Shown piece after piece: positions 51,984 through 60,355 of a stretch of 64,000 nucleotides of DNA. Position 1 is the first letter of the stretch. Each line of letters opens with the position of its first letter. The position numbers and the translations under genes are program-made. The stretch covers positions 1,612,001 through 1,676,000 of the forward strand of contig NZ_OZ240671.1 of assembly GCF_965198575.1 (NCBI RefSeq), in the 5' to 3' direction. The DNA is from Lichenicola sp965198575 (GTDB lineage Bacteria > Pseudomonadota > Alphaproteobacteria > Acetobacterales > Acetobacteraceae). The notes below the pieces were generated by a model. That model saw nothing but the letters and a program-made list of their open reading frames with translations. It was not told where the DNA came from and made no database searches.

Positions 51984-53000
51984 CTAGGGCCGCACCATCA
52001 CCTTGGAGATGAACTCGTTCCGCTCACGGAATTTGTTCATCGTGTTGGGCAACTCGTCGAGGCCGGGCTCATGGGTGATCATGAACTCCCAGCGCAACTC
52101 GCCGGTGCCGAGTTTCTCGAGCGTGGTGGTCCATTGCGGGCCGGGGAACGGCGCGCCGAAGGAGTTCCACGATCCATGCAGGGACACTTCCTGCCGCAGC
52201 ATGTGATTGAAGGTCGCGACCTCGAGCCCGACATCCTGGGTCGGGATGCCGATGAACACCACGTGGCCGCCTGGCCCCGCCAACTGCACCGCCAGGTTGG
52301 CCGTCGAGGGGTGACCCGCCGCCTCGATCACCAGGTCGCAGGGCGGCACTTCGGGACGCGGGCCGTGGCTCAGGAAGGTGTGGGTGGCGCCGGCCTCGCG
52401 CGCCTGCTCCAGTTTCTGCTCCGAGACGTCGACCGCGACCACCTGCGACGCACCCATCAGGCGCATCCACTGGATCGCGAACAGCCCGATCGGTCCGCAG
52501 CCGATCACGCCGCCGGTGTTGCCGATGGTGATCGGGCTCTTCCAGATCGCGTGCAGGGCGATCGAGGCCGGATCGGTCATTGCCGCGGCACGCGGATCGA
52601 TCCCGGCCGGCGTCTTCAACAGGTTGCCGCGCGGCACGGCAACGTATTCGGCGTAGGCGCCATCACGACGGCTGCCGAAATAGTCGTAGTCCCGGCAACG
52701 CGAGAAATTGCCGGTCAGGCACTGGTCGCAACGCCGGCACGGGATCAGCGGCGCCACCGACACCAGCTCACCATCGGCGTAACCCTCGACGTGGTCGCCG
52801 ATCTCGACGATATGGCCGGAGAACTCGTGGCCACAGATGATCGGCATGCGATGCGCGCCCTTGGTTAGCATGCGCGGAATATCCGAACCGCACACGCCGC
52901 ACGCTGCCACCCTGAGAAGCACGTCGTCCGGTCCCGCCACCGGCTTCGGCACGTCCTCGACCCGGATATCGCCCGGGGTGTACATGACAGCTGCGCGCAT
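51984..53000 (-). CDS. Zinc-dependent polyol dehydrogenase (galactitol-1-phosphate 5-dehydrogenase-like)
   Basis: The 338-residue medium-chain dehydrogenase has Cys37 in GVCGSDIPR, GHEFSGH for the second zinc residue, structural cysteines in PCRRCDQCLTGNFSRC and the GCGPIGLFAIQ nucleotide motif. The CGSDIPR...GHEFSG pattern is most like galactitol-1-phosphate 5-dehydrogenase and its polyol-dehydrogenase relatives. Here, next to an FGGY kinase and a non-phosphorylating ABC importer, oxidation of an unphosphorylated polyol is more likely. It is 92 bases after the binding-protein gene. Confidence 0.82.
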   Translation of the reverse strand: MRAAVMYTPGDIRVEDVPKPVAGPDDVLLRVAACGVCGSDIPRMLTKGAHRMPIICGHEFSGHIVEIGDHVEGYADGELVSVAPLIPCRRCDQCLTGNFSRCRDYDYFGSRRDGAYAEYVAVPRGNLLKTPAGIDPRAAAMTDPASIALHAIWKSPITIGNTGGVIGCGPIGLFAIQWMRLMGASQVVAVDVSEQKLEQAREAGATHTFLSHGPRPEVPPCDLVIEAAGHPSTANLAVQLAGPGGHVVFIGIPTQDVGLEVATFNHMLRQEVSLHGSWNSFGAPFPGPQWTTTLEKLGTGELRWEFMITHEPGLDELPNTMNKFRERNEFISKVMVRP

Positions 53001-53040
53001 CGGTTGGCTCTCCTTTGGAGATTTGGCTAAGACCTGAATT

Positions 53041-53062
53041 TTGTCAGGATCTTGTCAGGATC
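53041..53062. repeat. Perfect 11-base tandem duplication
   Basis: TTGTCAGGATC occurs twice in direct succession (53041-53051 and 53052-53062) in the gap between the binding-protein stop and the dehydrogenase start. It is close to one helical turn per unit. It may be a simple slippage product or a spacer element within the operon mRNA. Confidence 0.5.
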
Positions 53063-53092
53063 GTCCGCGTCTCGGTGCGCCGCCTCGTAAAC

Positions 53093-54058
53093 CTACTTGC
53101 GCTTCGCGAAAAGACCGCTGGTGTCGAATTGTCCGACCGTCTGCTTGTCGATCAGCGCTGTCCCCGCATCGATGAAGGCCGGCACCTTCTGGCCGCTTGC
53201 GATCTTCTGCGCGGTCTCGATGGTGACGGCGCCGAGCCGGATCGGATCATTGGATGCGGTTGCGACATACTGGTTGCCAGTGGCGATATCGTTCACCGCC
53301 TCGGACAGCCCATCGACGCCGGCTACCAGCACGTCCTTGCGATTGTTCTCGCGCAGCACCTGCAGCGCGCCCAACGCCATGTCGTCGTTATGCGCATAAA
53401 CCGCCTTCACGTCCGGATTCGATTGCAAGAGATCCTGCATCGCCGTGACGGCATTCGAACGCACGTATTCAGCGTACGGGCCCATAACCACTTTATCGCC
53501 GGCAGCCTGCACGACCTTGTTGAAACCATCGCGCCGGGCTGCCATCACCGTGCCGCCGGCATCGCCCTGGATCTCGATGATCTTGGCTCCGGATCCGGCC
53601 TGCTTCAGCCGCTCGGCCACCACCTCGCCCACGATCTGGCCCATCTTCTCGTTGTCGCGGCCGACATAGGTGACGACATCGCCGTGGATCGCGCGGTCGA
53701 CGGTCATGACCGGGATATGGGCGTCGCTCGCCGCGGACAGCGCCGGTGCCACGGCATCGGGGTTGACCGGGTTGATGATCAGCACCTTCACGCCGCGGGT
53801 GATGAGGTCCTGGATGTCGTTGTTCTGCTTGTTCACGTCGCCATTCGCATCGAGCACCACGAGCGTGTCGCCAGACGCCTTGGCCGCAGCTTCCGCACCG
53901 GTCTTGAGCTGTACATAGAAGGGCGACTGCAGCGTTGCCTGGCTGAAGCCAATCAGCAGGCCGGCCGCGGAAGCACTCCCGCCGGCAGTCATCCCCGAGC
54001 CCAGCGCCAAAGCGCCAAGGGCCACGGCACCGATACTAATCCGGAACGTCCCAACCAT
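53093..54058 (-). CDS. Periplasmic sugar-binding protein (ribose/polyol type)
   Basis: The 321-residue precursor has a signal peptide ending GGSASAAG before LLIGFSQATLQSPFY. The mature part has the RbsB-like motifs DVNKQNNDIQDLITRGV, INPVNPDAV, VDRAIHG and HNDDMALGALQ. It is the binding component of the importer whose ATPase and permease are at 47902 and 46886. It is the first structural gene of the locus and has its own candidate promoter and an inverted repeat upstream. Confidence 0.9.
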   Translation of the reverse strand: MVGTFRISIGAVALGALALGSGMTAGGSASAAGLLIGFSQATLQSPFYVQLKTGAEAAAKASGDTLVVLDANGDVNKQNNDIQDLITRGVKVLIINPVNPDAVAPALSAASDAHIPVMTVDRAIHGDVVTYVGRDNEKMGQIVGEVVAERLKQAGSGAKIIEIQGDAGGTVMAARRDGFNKVVQAAGDKVVMGPYAEYVRSNAVTAMQDLLQSNPDVKAVYAHNDDMALGALQVLRENNRKDVLVAGVDGLSEAVNDIATGNQYVATASNDPIRLGAVTIETAQKIASGQKVPAFIDAGTALIDKQTVGQFDTSGLFAKRK

Positions 54059-54070
54059 GATCTTTCCTCA

Positions 54071-54095
54071 CATATGAGCGTTTCTCGCTCTTATG
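54071..54095 (-). promoter_or_regulatory. Operator-like inverted repeat before the binding-protein gene
   Basis: CAT-AT-GAGCG (54071-54080) and CGCTC-TT-ATG (54086-54095) form a ten-base inverted repeat with mismatches at two inner positions and a five-base centre. It lies between the candidate promoter and the start at 54058, where a repressor would block transcription. The DeoR or SorC protein of the locus is the likely ligand (inference). Confidence 0.4.
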
Positions 54096-54102
54096 AGGCA
54101 TG

Positions 54103-54131
54103 GCGATAATCGCTCGGCGACATTGTGTCAA
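54103..54131 (-). promoter_or_regulatory. Candidate promoter of the binding-protein operon
   Basis: On the minus strand a perfect -35 box TTGACA (54131-54126) is followed after 17 bases by TATCGC (54108-54103) as a weak -10 box. An alternative -10, GATTAT, is at 54111-54106 but with a short spacer. The promoter lies at the 3' edge of the DeoR gene. Confidence 0.4.
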
Positions 54132-54137
54132 TCACCT

Positions 54138-54899
54138 TCAGCCGCGATCTGTGATGATCTGCTCGAAAGCGTTGGCAGATGCGAACCAGGCCGGCATCAC
54201 CCGGTCCAGCTTGCTGGCATCGATCACCAGGAAGGAGCGCATTGCCCGTTCCAGGACCGCCTGCTTCACCGGCACCTCGTTGAAGTTCGAACAGCTCACC
54301 CCGAGCGTCGGGTGCAAGCCGCCCGCCGACAGGAACGCCTTGTTGATGCCGAGGCGCTCCAGGCTGCGTAACGCCTCCTCTGCCAAAAAAGTTGCTGAAG
54401 CGGAATGGAAGAGCCCTCCGAGCATGAACAGCTGCGCGCGCTGCATGCGGCTTGCGGCATTGGCGACGTTGAGCGCGTAACAGACGATGGTGACGTCGAG
54501 GTCGATCGGCAACGCCGCCATCAGATGCGGCATCGTTGTTCCGCAATCTACGAAGATCGTATCCCCCGGCTCGACCAGCGCGGCCGCCCGCCGACCTGCC
54601 TCAACCTTGGCTCCCAGATGGCTGCCCTGCTCGAGATCCAGCCGATAGCCGGCAGCATTCCCCGGCCGGCGATCGACGACATGGCCGCCCAGCAGATCCA
54701 GCCCTGCGCCGCCATCCGCCAGGTCGCGCCGGAGGGTCATCGTCGACACACCGAGTGCGCGCGCAGCATCGACCAGCCGGAGCGAGCCGTCGCGGCCGGC
54801 CAGCACGCGCAACCGCTGCAGCCGCATGGCACGACGATCGACGGCATCGCTTCGGGGATCCCCCGACTGAACGGGCGGGTTGACGTCGATCAGCTTCAT
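54138..54899 (-). CDS. DeoR-family transcriptional repressor
   Basis: The 253-residue protein has an N-terminal DeoR helix-turn-helix (DAARALGVSTMTLRRDLADG, about residues 43-62) and a C-terminal sugar-phosphate sensor domain with DTIFVDCGTTMPHL and a late SAGGLHPTLGV segment. Such repressors bind sugar phosphates. It is divergent from deoC, 45 bases away, and upstream of the polyol operon, so it could control either. Control of deoC in response to deoxyribose 5-phosphate is the simplest reading. Confidence 0.87.
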   Translation of the reverse strand: MKLIDVNPPVQSGDPRSDAVDRRAMRLQRLRVLAGRDGSLRLVDAARALGVSTMTLRRDLADGGAGLDLLGGHVVDRRPGNAAGYRLDLEQGSHLGAKVEAGRRAAALVEPGDTIFVDCGTTMPHLMAALPIDLDVTIVCYALNVANAASRMQRAQLFMLGGLFHSASATFLAEEALRSLERLGINKAFLSAGGLHPTLGVSCSNFNEVPVKQAVLERAMRSFLVIDASKLDRVMPAWFASANAFEQIITDRG

Positions 54900-54910
54900 G
54901 TGACTATAAT
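54880..54910 (+). promoter_or_regulatory. Candidate promoter of deoC
   Basis: TTGACG (54880-54885) and a consensus TATAAT (54905-54910) are separated by 19 bases, slightly longer than optimal. The -35 box lies inside the start of the divergent DeoR gene, so expression of the two genes may be mutually affected. Confidence 0.5.
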
Positions 54911-54913
54911 ACC

Positions 54914-54928
54914 AAATGTGAACAATTT
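54914..54928. promoter_or_regulatory. Operator-like AT-rich dyad at the deoC start site
   Basis: AAATGTGAACAATTT (54914-54928) has matching outer arms AAAT/ATTT and a GTGAAC core, located at the expected transcription start of deoC, just downstream of TATAAT. DeoR-family repressors commonly bind such sites. The assignment is from position and symmetry only. Confidence 0.35.
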
Positions 54929-54944
54929 AACAAGGACCGCGGTC

Positions 54945-55631
54945 ATGTCGGATGCAGTATCAGGCGCCGCACTGGCGCTGATGATCGACCACACGATCCT
55001 GAAGCCCGACGCCACCCGCGCGCAGGTCCGCACCTTTTGCGACGAGGCCAGGCAGCACGGCTTCCGCTCGGTGTGCGTCAACTCGGTGCATGTGCCGTTC
55101 GTGGCCGACCAGCTACGTGGCAGCGACGTGCGGGTCTGTTCGGTGGTGGGCTTCCCGCTCGGCGCCATGCCGGCCGCAGTCAAGGCGGCGGAAACCAGGG
55201 CGGCGATCGAGGCCGGGGCCCAGGAAATCGACATGGTGATCCAGATCGGCGCGCTGAAGGAGGGCCGGCTCGACGACGTACGCGACGATATCGCCGCGGT
55301 GCGCGAGGCCTGCGGCGGTGCGGTGCTGAAGGTGATCATCGAGACCTGCCTGCTGAACGACCAGGAGAAGCGCGACGCGTGCCGGCTTTCGGTCGAGGCG
55401 GGTGCGGATTTCGTCAAGACATCGACCGGCTTCTCGACCGGTGGCGCCACCACCGAGGATGTCGCCCTGATGCGCGGCGTGGTCGGGCCGGATCTCGGCG
55501 TGAAGGCGTCCGGTGGAGTTCGCACGATCGAGGCGGCGCACGCGATGATCGCCGCCGGCGCGAACCGCATCGGCACCAGCTCCGGCATCGCCCTGGTGAC
55601 CCAGACAGCACCGGTTGCCGGCAGCTATTGA
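54945..55631 (+). CDS. deoC: Deoxyribose-phosphate aldolase
   Basis: The 228-residue class I aldolase has the early MIDHTILKPDAT segment, FRSVCVNSVHVPF, the Schiff-base Lys in DFVKTSTGFSTGGAT and the second active Lys in GVKASGGVRTIEAA. It cleaves 2-deoxy-D-ribose 5-phosphate to glyceraldehyde 3-phosphate and acetaldehyde. ATG 54945 follows AAGGA. It leads an operon with an ABC transporter, a mutarotase-like protein and a ribokinase-family kinase, which together would take up and degrade deoxyribose. Confidence 0.95.
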   Translation: MSDAVSGAALALMIDHTILKPDATRAQVRTFCDEARQHGFRSVCVNSVHVPFVADQLRGSDVRVCSVVGFPLGAMPAAVKAAETRAAIEAGAQEIDMVIQIGALKEGRLDDVRDDIAAVREACGGAVLKVIIETCLLNDQEKRDACRLSVEAGADFVKTSTGFSTGGATTEDVALMRGVVGPDLGVKASGGVRTIEAAHAMIAAGANRIGTSSGIALVTQTAPVAGSY

Positions 55632-55703
55632 GCGTTTCACATTAGACCAAACGTCACGGGCAAGCACGGCAGCGACAAGCCGGCAGCCTTCAGGGGAACC
55701 ACC

Positions 55704-56765
55704 ATGATCCACATCACGCGTCGCCACTTCTCCCTCCTTGCAGGTTCGAGCGCCCTTCTCGCCGGGTCCGGGTTGCCGGCCTTCGCCGCGGACCAGGCGG
55801 TCGATACCGCCGGGGTGTCCAAGGACATCACCGCCAAGGCCACCAAGAAATACTCGATCGGCACGGTGGTGAAGGTCGACGGCATCGCCTGGTTCGACCG
55901 CATGCGGGTGGGCGTGAAGCAGTTCGGCGCCGATACCGGGCACGACACCTGGATGGTCGGGCCGAGCCAGGCGGATGCCGCCGCCCAGGTGCAGATCGTC
56001 GAGACGCTGATCGCGCAAGGTGTGGACGCGATCTGCATCGTTCCGTTCTCGGTCGAGGCCGTCGAGCCGGTGCTACAGAAGGCGCGCGACCGTGGCATCG
56101 TGGTGATCTCGCACGAGGCCTCGAACCTTGCCGCGACGGACTACGACATCGAGGCGTTCGACAACCACGCGTACGGCGCCAAGCTGATGCAGGATCTCGG
56201 CATGCAAATGGGGGGCGAGGGCGGCTACATCGCCACCGTCGGCAGCCTGACCTCGACCTCGCAGAACGAGTGGATCGATGGCGGCGTCGCCTACCAGAAG
56301 GCGAACTTCCCGAAGATGCACCAGGTCGCCCAGCGCATCGAAACCAACGACGACGCCACCACCGACTACAACAAGCTGAAGGAAGTCCTGACCACCTATC
56401 CGGACCTGCGCGGCATCCTCGGTGCGCCGATGCCGACCTCGGCCGGTGCCGGACGGCTGATCGCCGAGCGTGGGCTGAAAGGAAAGCTGTTCTTCTCCGG
56501 CACCGGCCTGGTTTCCGTTGCAGGCCAGTACCTCAAGGATGGCGACATCGACTACATCCAGTTCTGGGACCCGGCGATCGCCGGCTACGCCATGAACATC
56601 CTGGCGGTGATGGCGCTGACCAAGAAGCCGATCGCGTCGGGCCTGAACCTTGGGTTGAAGGGCTATGAGAGTTTGGCCGTTGCCGATCCGAAGCGTACGA
56701 ACGTGCTGGACGGCAAGGGCTGGGTCGGCGTCACCAAGGACAACATGAGCCAGTACAACTTCTAA
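55704..56765 (+). CDS. Periplasmic sugar-binding protein with Tat-like signal
   Basis: The 353-residue precursor starts with a twin-arginine leader (TRRHFSLLAG) and a cleavage site near LPAFAAD. The mature protein resembles LsrB/RhaS-type binding proteins, with VGPSQADAAAQVQIVETLI, VISHEASN and FWDPAIAGYAMN. It would capture the operon's sugar, probably deoxyribose or a deoxyriboside, in the periplasm. A Tat leader implies export in folded form, which is uncommon for this protein class though known. Confidence 0.87.
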   Translation: MIHITRRHFSLLAGSSALLAGSGLPAFAADQAVDTAGVSKDITAKATKKYSIGTVVKVDGIAWFDRMRVGVKQFGADTGHDTWMVGPSQADAAAQVQIVETLIAQGVDAICIVPFSVEAVEPVLQKARDRGIVVISHEASNLAATDYDIEAFDNHAYGAKLMQDLGMQMGGEGGYIATVGSLTSTSQNEWIDGGVAYQKANFPKMHQVAQRIETNDDATTDYNKLKEVLTTYPDLRGILGAPMPTSAGAGRLIAERGLKGKLFFSGTGLVSVAGQYLKDGDIDYIQFWDPAIAGYAMNILAVMALTKKPIASGLNLGLKGYESLAVADPKRTNVLDGKGWVGVTKDNMSQYNF

Positions 56766-56779
56766 ATATTGCTCCGCGC

Positions 56780-58303
56780 ATGACCACACCGCTTCTCGAA
56801 CTGCGCGACATCGCCAAGAACTTCTCTGGCGTAAAGGCGCTGGACGGTGTGTCGCTCAGCATTTCCGCCGGCGAGATCCATTGCCTCGCCGGCGAGAACG
56901 GCTCCGGCAAGTCGACGCTGATCAAGGTGGTGTCGGGGGTAAATACCGTCGATGCGGGAGAAATCCTGATCGACGGGAAGCCCGTGGAGCAGATGACGCC
57001 GCGGCTGGCGATCGCGCTCGGCGTGCAGGTGATCTACCAGGATTTCTCGCTGTTCGGGAACCTGACGGTTGCCGAGAACCTCTCCATCGGCGCCGAACTG
57101 CGCGAACGGAAGCGCATCGTGAACTGGCGGCGGATGCGCGCCCATGCCGAGGCCGCGGTGCAGCGGCTCGGCGTGCATCTGGACCTCGACGCCACCGTCG
57201 ACAGCCTGCCGACCTCCGGCCGCCAGTTGGTGGCAATCGCCCGCGCGCTGATGGCCGACCCGCGGCTGCTGATCATGGACGAGCCGACCACGGCACTCAC
57301 CGGACGCGAGGTGGCCACCCTGTTCGGGGTGGTGCGCGACATCCAATCGCGCGGCATCGCGGTGCTGTTCGTCAGCCACAAGATGCGCGAGATGCTCGAT
57401 ATCAGCGAGCAGCTGACGGTCCTGCGCTCCGGCCGCGTGGTGGCCGGCGGTCCGATCGGCAAGTTCGACGAGGCGGCGATCACCCGCGCGATGACCGGCC
57501 TCGATATCGCCGAGGACCCGTATGTGTGGACGGCCACCGGCTTCGCAGCACCGGTGCTGGAGGTGCAGGGGCTCTCGGTTCCTGGCGAACTCGAGGACGT
57601 GTCGCTCACCGTGCAGCCGGGCGAGATTGTCGGCATCGCAGGGCTGCTCGGCTCCGGTCGGACCGAGCTGGCGCTGGCGCTGTTCGGGTTGCGTCCGCGC
57701 CATACCGGCACGGTCCGTATGGACGGCAAGGCGGTGCGCCTCACCAGCGTGCACAAGGCGATCGAGCAGCGCATCGCCTACGTTCCGGAGGACCGGCTGA
57801 CCGAGGGGCTGTTCCTGCCGGAGACGATCGACCGCAACATCGTCGCGGCCTCGCTCGACGTGCTCAGCCGGTTCGGCGTGATGCGGCCCGGGCAGATGGC
57901 GAACGCGGCCGCCACCACAATTCGCGAGATGGCCATTGCCACCCCCACCGGTGACCGGCCGGTGACGCAGCTCTCCGGCGGCAACCAGCAACGCGTGGTG
58001 ATCGGCCGCTGGCTGTTGCAGGAGCCGCGGCTGCTGATCCTGAACGGCCCGACCGTCGGCGTCGATGTCGGGTCCAAGGCCGGCATCCACCGCGCGATCC
58101 GCGCCCTCGCCCGCGAGCGTGGCCTCGCCGTGCTGATGATCTCCGACGACCTCCCCGAGCTGGTCGGCAACTGCAACCGCGTCCTGGTGATGCATCGCGG
58201 CCGGCTCGCCGAGGAGCTGCCCGGCGTGCTCCACGACCAGGGCACGGAAGGCCTGCGCGACGCCGAACGCACCCTCTCCGACCACCTGAAGGTGCTCGCA
58301 TGA
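56780..58303 (+). CDS. Sugar ABC transporter ATPase, duplicated
   Basis: The 507-residue protein has two nucleotide-binding domains. Domain 1: Walker A GENGSGKST, a modified signature region SLPTSGRQLVAIARAL, Walker B LLIMDEPTTALTG. Domain 2: degenerate Walker A (GLLGSGRTE), LSGGNQQRVVIGRW and a Walker B line LLILNGPTVGVD in which the usual Asp-Glu is replaced by Asn-Gly. The family often has a weak second domain, so ATP hydrolysis probably relies on domain 1. It lies 14 bases after the binding-protein gene. Confidence 0.9.
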   Translation: MTTPLLELRDIAKNFSGVKALDGVSLSISAGEIHCLAGENGSGKSTLIKVVSGVNTVDAGEILIDGKPVEQMTPRLAIALGVQVIYQDFSLFGNLTVAENLSIGAELRERKRIVNWRRMRAHAEAAVQRLGVHLDLDATVDSLPTSGRQLVAIARALMADPRLLIMDEPTTALTGREVATLFGVVRDIQSRGIAVLFVSHKMREMLDISEQLTVLRSGRVVAGGPIGKFDEAAITRAMTGLDIAEDPYVWTATGFAAPVLEVQGLSVPGELEDVSLTVQPGEIVGIAGLLGSGRTELALALFGLRPRHTGTVRMDGKAVRLTSVHKAIEQRIAYVPEDRLTEGLFLPETIDRNIVAASLDVLSRFGVMRPGQMANAAATTIREMAIATPTGDRPVTQLSGGNQQRVVIGRWLLQEPRLLILNGPTVGVDVGSKAGIHRAIRALARERGLAVLMISDDLPELVGNCNRVLVMHRGRLAEELPGVLHDQGTEGLRDAERTLSDHLKVLA

Positions 58304-58316
58304 CGAAGGCCGGGGC

Positions 58317-59357
58317 ATGACCACCGCCACCCTCGAACCTGCCGGGGCCCCCACCCGGAACTGGGCTGCAACACTCGGTGCCGCGCTGCTGCGTCGGCCG
58401 GAGCTTGCGGTGGGCGCGCTGGCGCTGGTGTCGATGCTGGTGATCGGCAGCATCAACCCGGCGTTCTGGAACGCCGGCAACCTGTTCAGCCTGCTGCGCG
58501 CCAACGTCATCATCGGCATCCTCGCGCTCGGCGTGATGCTGGTGATGCTGTCCGGCGGCATCGACGTGTCGTTTCCGGCCTTCGCCATCGCCGCGATGTA
58601 CCTGACCATCAAGGCGATGATCGCCTGGCCGTACGACGGCGTGGTGCTGCCGTTCGTGATGGCGACCGGCATCGGACTGCTGCTCGGGCTGGTCAACGCG
58701 GTGTTCGTGCACGGCCTCCGGATGATCCCGCTGATCGTGACGCTCGGCACCGGCACAGCGGTGCGTGGCCTGCTGCTCGGCGCGGTCGGCGCCAGCCAGA
58801 TCAACATCGACCACATGCCGCCCGCCCTGATCGCTTTCGGCCGCACCGAGCTGTTGCAGGTCACCCTGAACAATGGCGAGCATGTTGGGCTCTCGGCGAT
58901 GGTGCTGGTGTATCTGGCGCTGGCGATCGGCGTGCACCTGATGCTGCGCTACACCCTGATCGGCCGCAGCATCTACGCACTCGGCGGCGGCGAGGAGGCG
59001 GCACGGCGCGCCGGGTTCAGCGTGCGCGGCACGGTGTTCTTCATCTACGGGCTGGCGGGGGCGCTCGCCGGGTTCACCGGCCTGCTGCACGGCTCGATGA
59101 TCTGGATCGCCAATCCGCACGACATGGTCGGCATGGAGCTCGACGTGATTGCCGCGGTGGTGCTGGGCGGCGTCAGCATCTTCGGCGGCCGCGGCAGCGT
59201 GCTCGGCACCATGCTCGGGGTGTTCACGCTGGTGATGCTGACCAACAGCCTGATCATCATGCATATCGACACCACCTGGCAGCGCATCGTCACCGGCAGC
59301 ATCGTGATCGTCGCCGCCGGACTGACCTCATGGCGTGACCGGAGGCGCGCGCGATGA
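58317..59357 (+). CDS. Sugar ABC transporter permease 1
   Basis: The 346-residue membrane protein has LVMLSGGIDVSFPAFAIA (CUT2 motif), MIPLIVTLGTGTAVRGLLLG, a GGGEEAARRAGFS cytoplasmic loop and GGVSIFGGRGSVLGT. It is paired with a second permease gene that overlaps its stop by four bases. The two-permease arrangement, as in autoinducer-2 or rhamnose importers, predicts a heterodimeric channel. Confidence 0.9.
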   Translation: MTTATLEPAGAPTRNWAATLGAALLRRPELAVGALALVSMLVIGSINPAFWNAGNLFSLLRANVIIGILALGVMLVMLSGGIDVSFPAFAIAAMYLTIKAMIAWPYDGVVLPFVMATGIGLLLGLVNAVFVHGLRMIPLIVTLGTGTAVRGLLLGAVGASQINIDHMPPALIAFGRTELLQVTLNNGEHVGLSAMVLVYLALAIGVHLMLRYTLIGRSIYALGGGEEAARRAGFSVRGTVFFIYGLAGALAGFTGLLHGSMIWIANPHDMVGMELDVIAAVVLGGVSIFGGRGSVLGTMLGVFTLVMLTNSLIIMHIDTTWQRIVTGSIVIVAAGLTSWRDRRRAR

Positions 59358-60352
59358 GCGGCACCCGCACGCCCGGATTGCTCCGGCGCATCGACCCGGC
59401 GCTGCTGCAGATGGCGGCGCTGACGGTGCTGATCTTCGCCGCCATGTCGATCCTCGACCCGGCGAAGTTCCTGCGGCCGTACGTGTTCGAGTCCATCACC
59501 TACGTGGCGCCGGAACTCGGCCTGCTGTCGATCGCGATGATGCTGTCGATGCTGACCGGCGGCATCGACCTGTCGGTGATCGGCATCGCCAACCTGGCCG
59601 GCATCCTGGCGGGGCTGTACTTCCACGCCCATGGCGGCGCGCGCGGCCCCGGGCTGATGCACATGGCCGCCGGCCCGGTGGCGTTCGGCGTGCTGATCGC
59701 GATCGCCACCGGAATGGTAGGGGGCGCGATCAACGGCCTGCTGGTGGCACGCGCGCGCATCACCCCGATCCTGGCGACGATCGGCTCCGGGCAGATCTTC
59801 ACCGGCATCGCCCTGGTGCTGACCGGCGGCCCGGCGGTGGTCGGCTTCCCGACGCTATGGGGCGCGATCGGCAACGGCAGCCTGCACGGCGTGGCGATCC
59901 CGCTGCTGGTGTTCCTGGGCCTGGCGATCCTGGTGGCGCTGATGCTCACCCGCACCAGCTTCGGCATCTCGCTGAAGCTGATCGGCACCAGCCTGCGCGC
60001 CGCCACCTTCGCCGGGCTGCATACCGGGCGCACCATCTTCTTCTCGTACGTGCTCAGCGGCACGCTCGCCAGCATCGCCGGCATCATCCTCTCGGGCCGC
60101 ACCAATGCCGCCAAATCCGATTACGGCGTCTCCTACCTGCTGGAAGCGGTGCTGATCGCAGTGCTGGGCGGCACCAATCCGGCCGGCGGCAGGGGATCGG
60201 TCGCCGGCATCGCGTTGGCCCTGGTGGCGCTGATGCTGCTCTCGTCGGGATTACAGCTCATGCGGTTCAGCAACTTCCTGGTGGATTTCATCTGGGGCGC
60301 CTTCCTGCTGCTGTCGATCGCGCTCAACGCCCTGCGCACCCGGAAGCGCTGA
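59354..60352 (+). CDS. Sugar ABC transporter permease 2
   Basis: The 332-residue membrane protein has MLTGGIDLSVIGIANLAG, RITPILATIGSGQIFTG, the LKLIGTSLRAATFAG cytoplasmic loop (less conserved than in permease 1) and GGTNPAGGRGSVAG near the C-terminus. It starts by overlapping permease 1 (ATGA) and is followed after three bases by the DUF4432 gene. Confidence 0.9.
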   Translation: MSGTRTPGLLRRIDPALLQMAALTVLIFAAMSILDPAKFLRPYVFESITYVAPELGLLSIAMMLSMLTGGIDLSVIGIANLAGILAGLYFHAHGGARGPGLMHMAAGPVAFGVLIAIATGMVGGAINGLLVARARITPILATIGSGQIFTGIALVLTGGPAVVGFPTLWGAIGNGSLHGVAIPLLVFLGLAILVALMLTRTSFGISLKLIGTSLRAATFAGLHTGRTIFFSYVLSGTLASIAGIILSGRTNAAKSDYGVSYLLEAVLIAVLGGTNPAGGRGSVAGIALALVALMLLSSGLQLMRFSNFLVDFIWGAFLLLSIALNALRTRKR

Positions 60353-60355
60353 CCG

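Noticed and set aside
56762..58873. Minus-strand frame opposite the deoxyribose-type ATPase and permease
   Set aside because: Shadow frame with His/Arg/Asp-rich low-complexity sequence; no start signal or domain.
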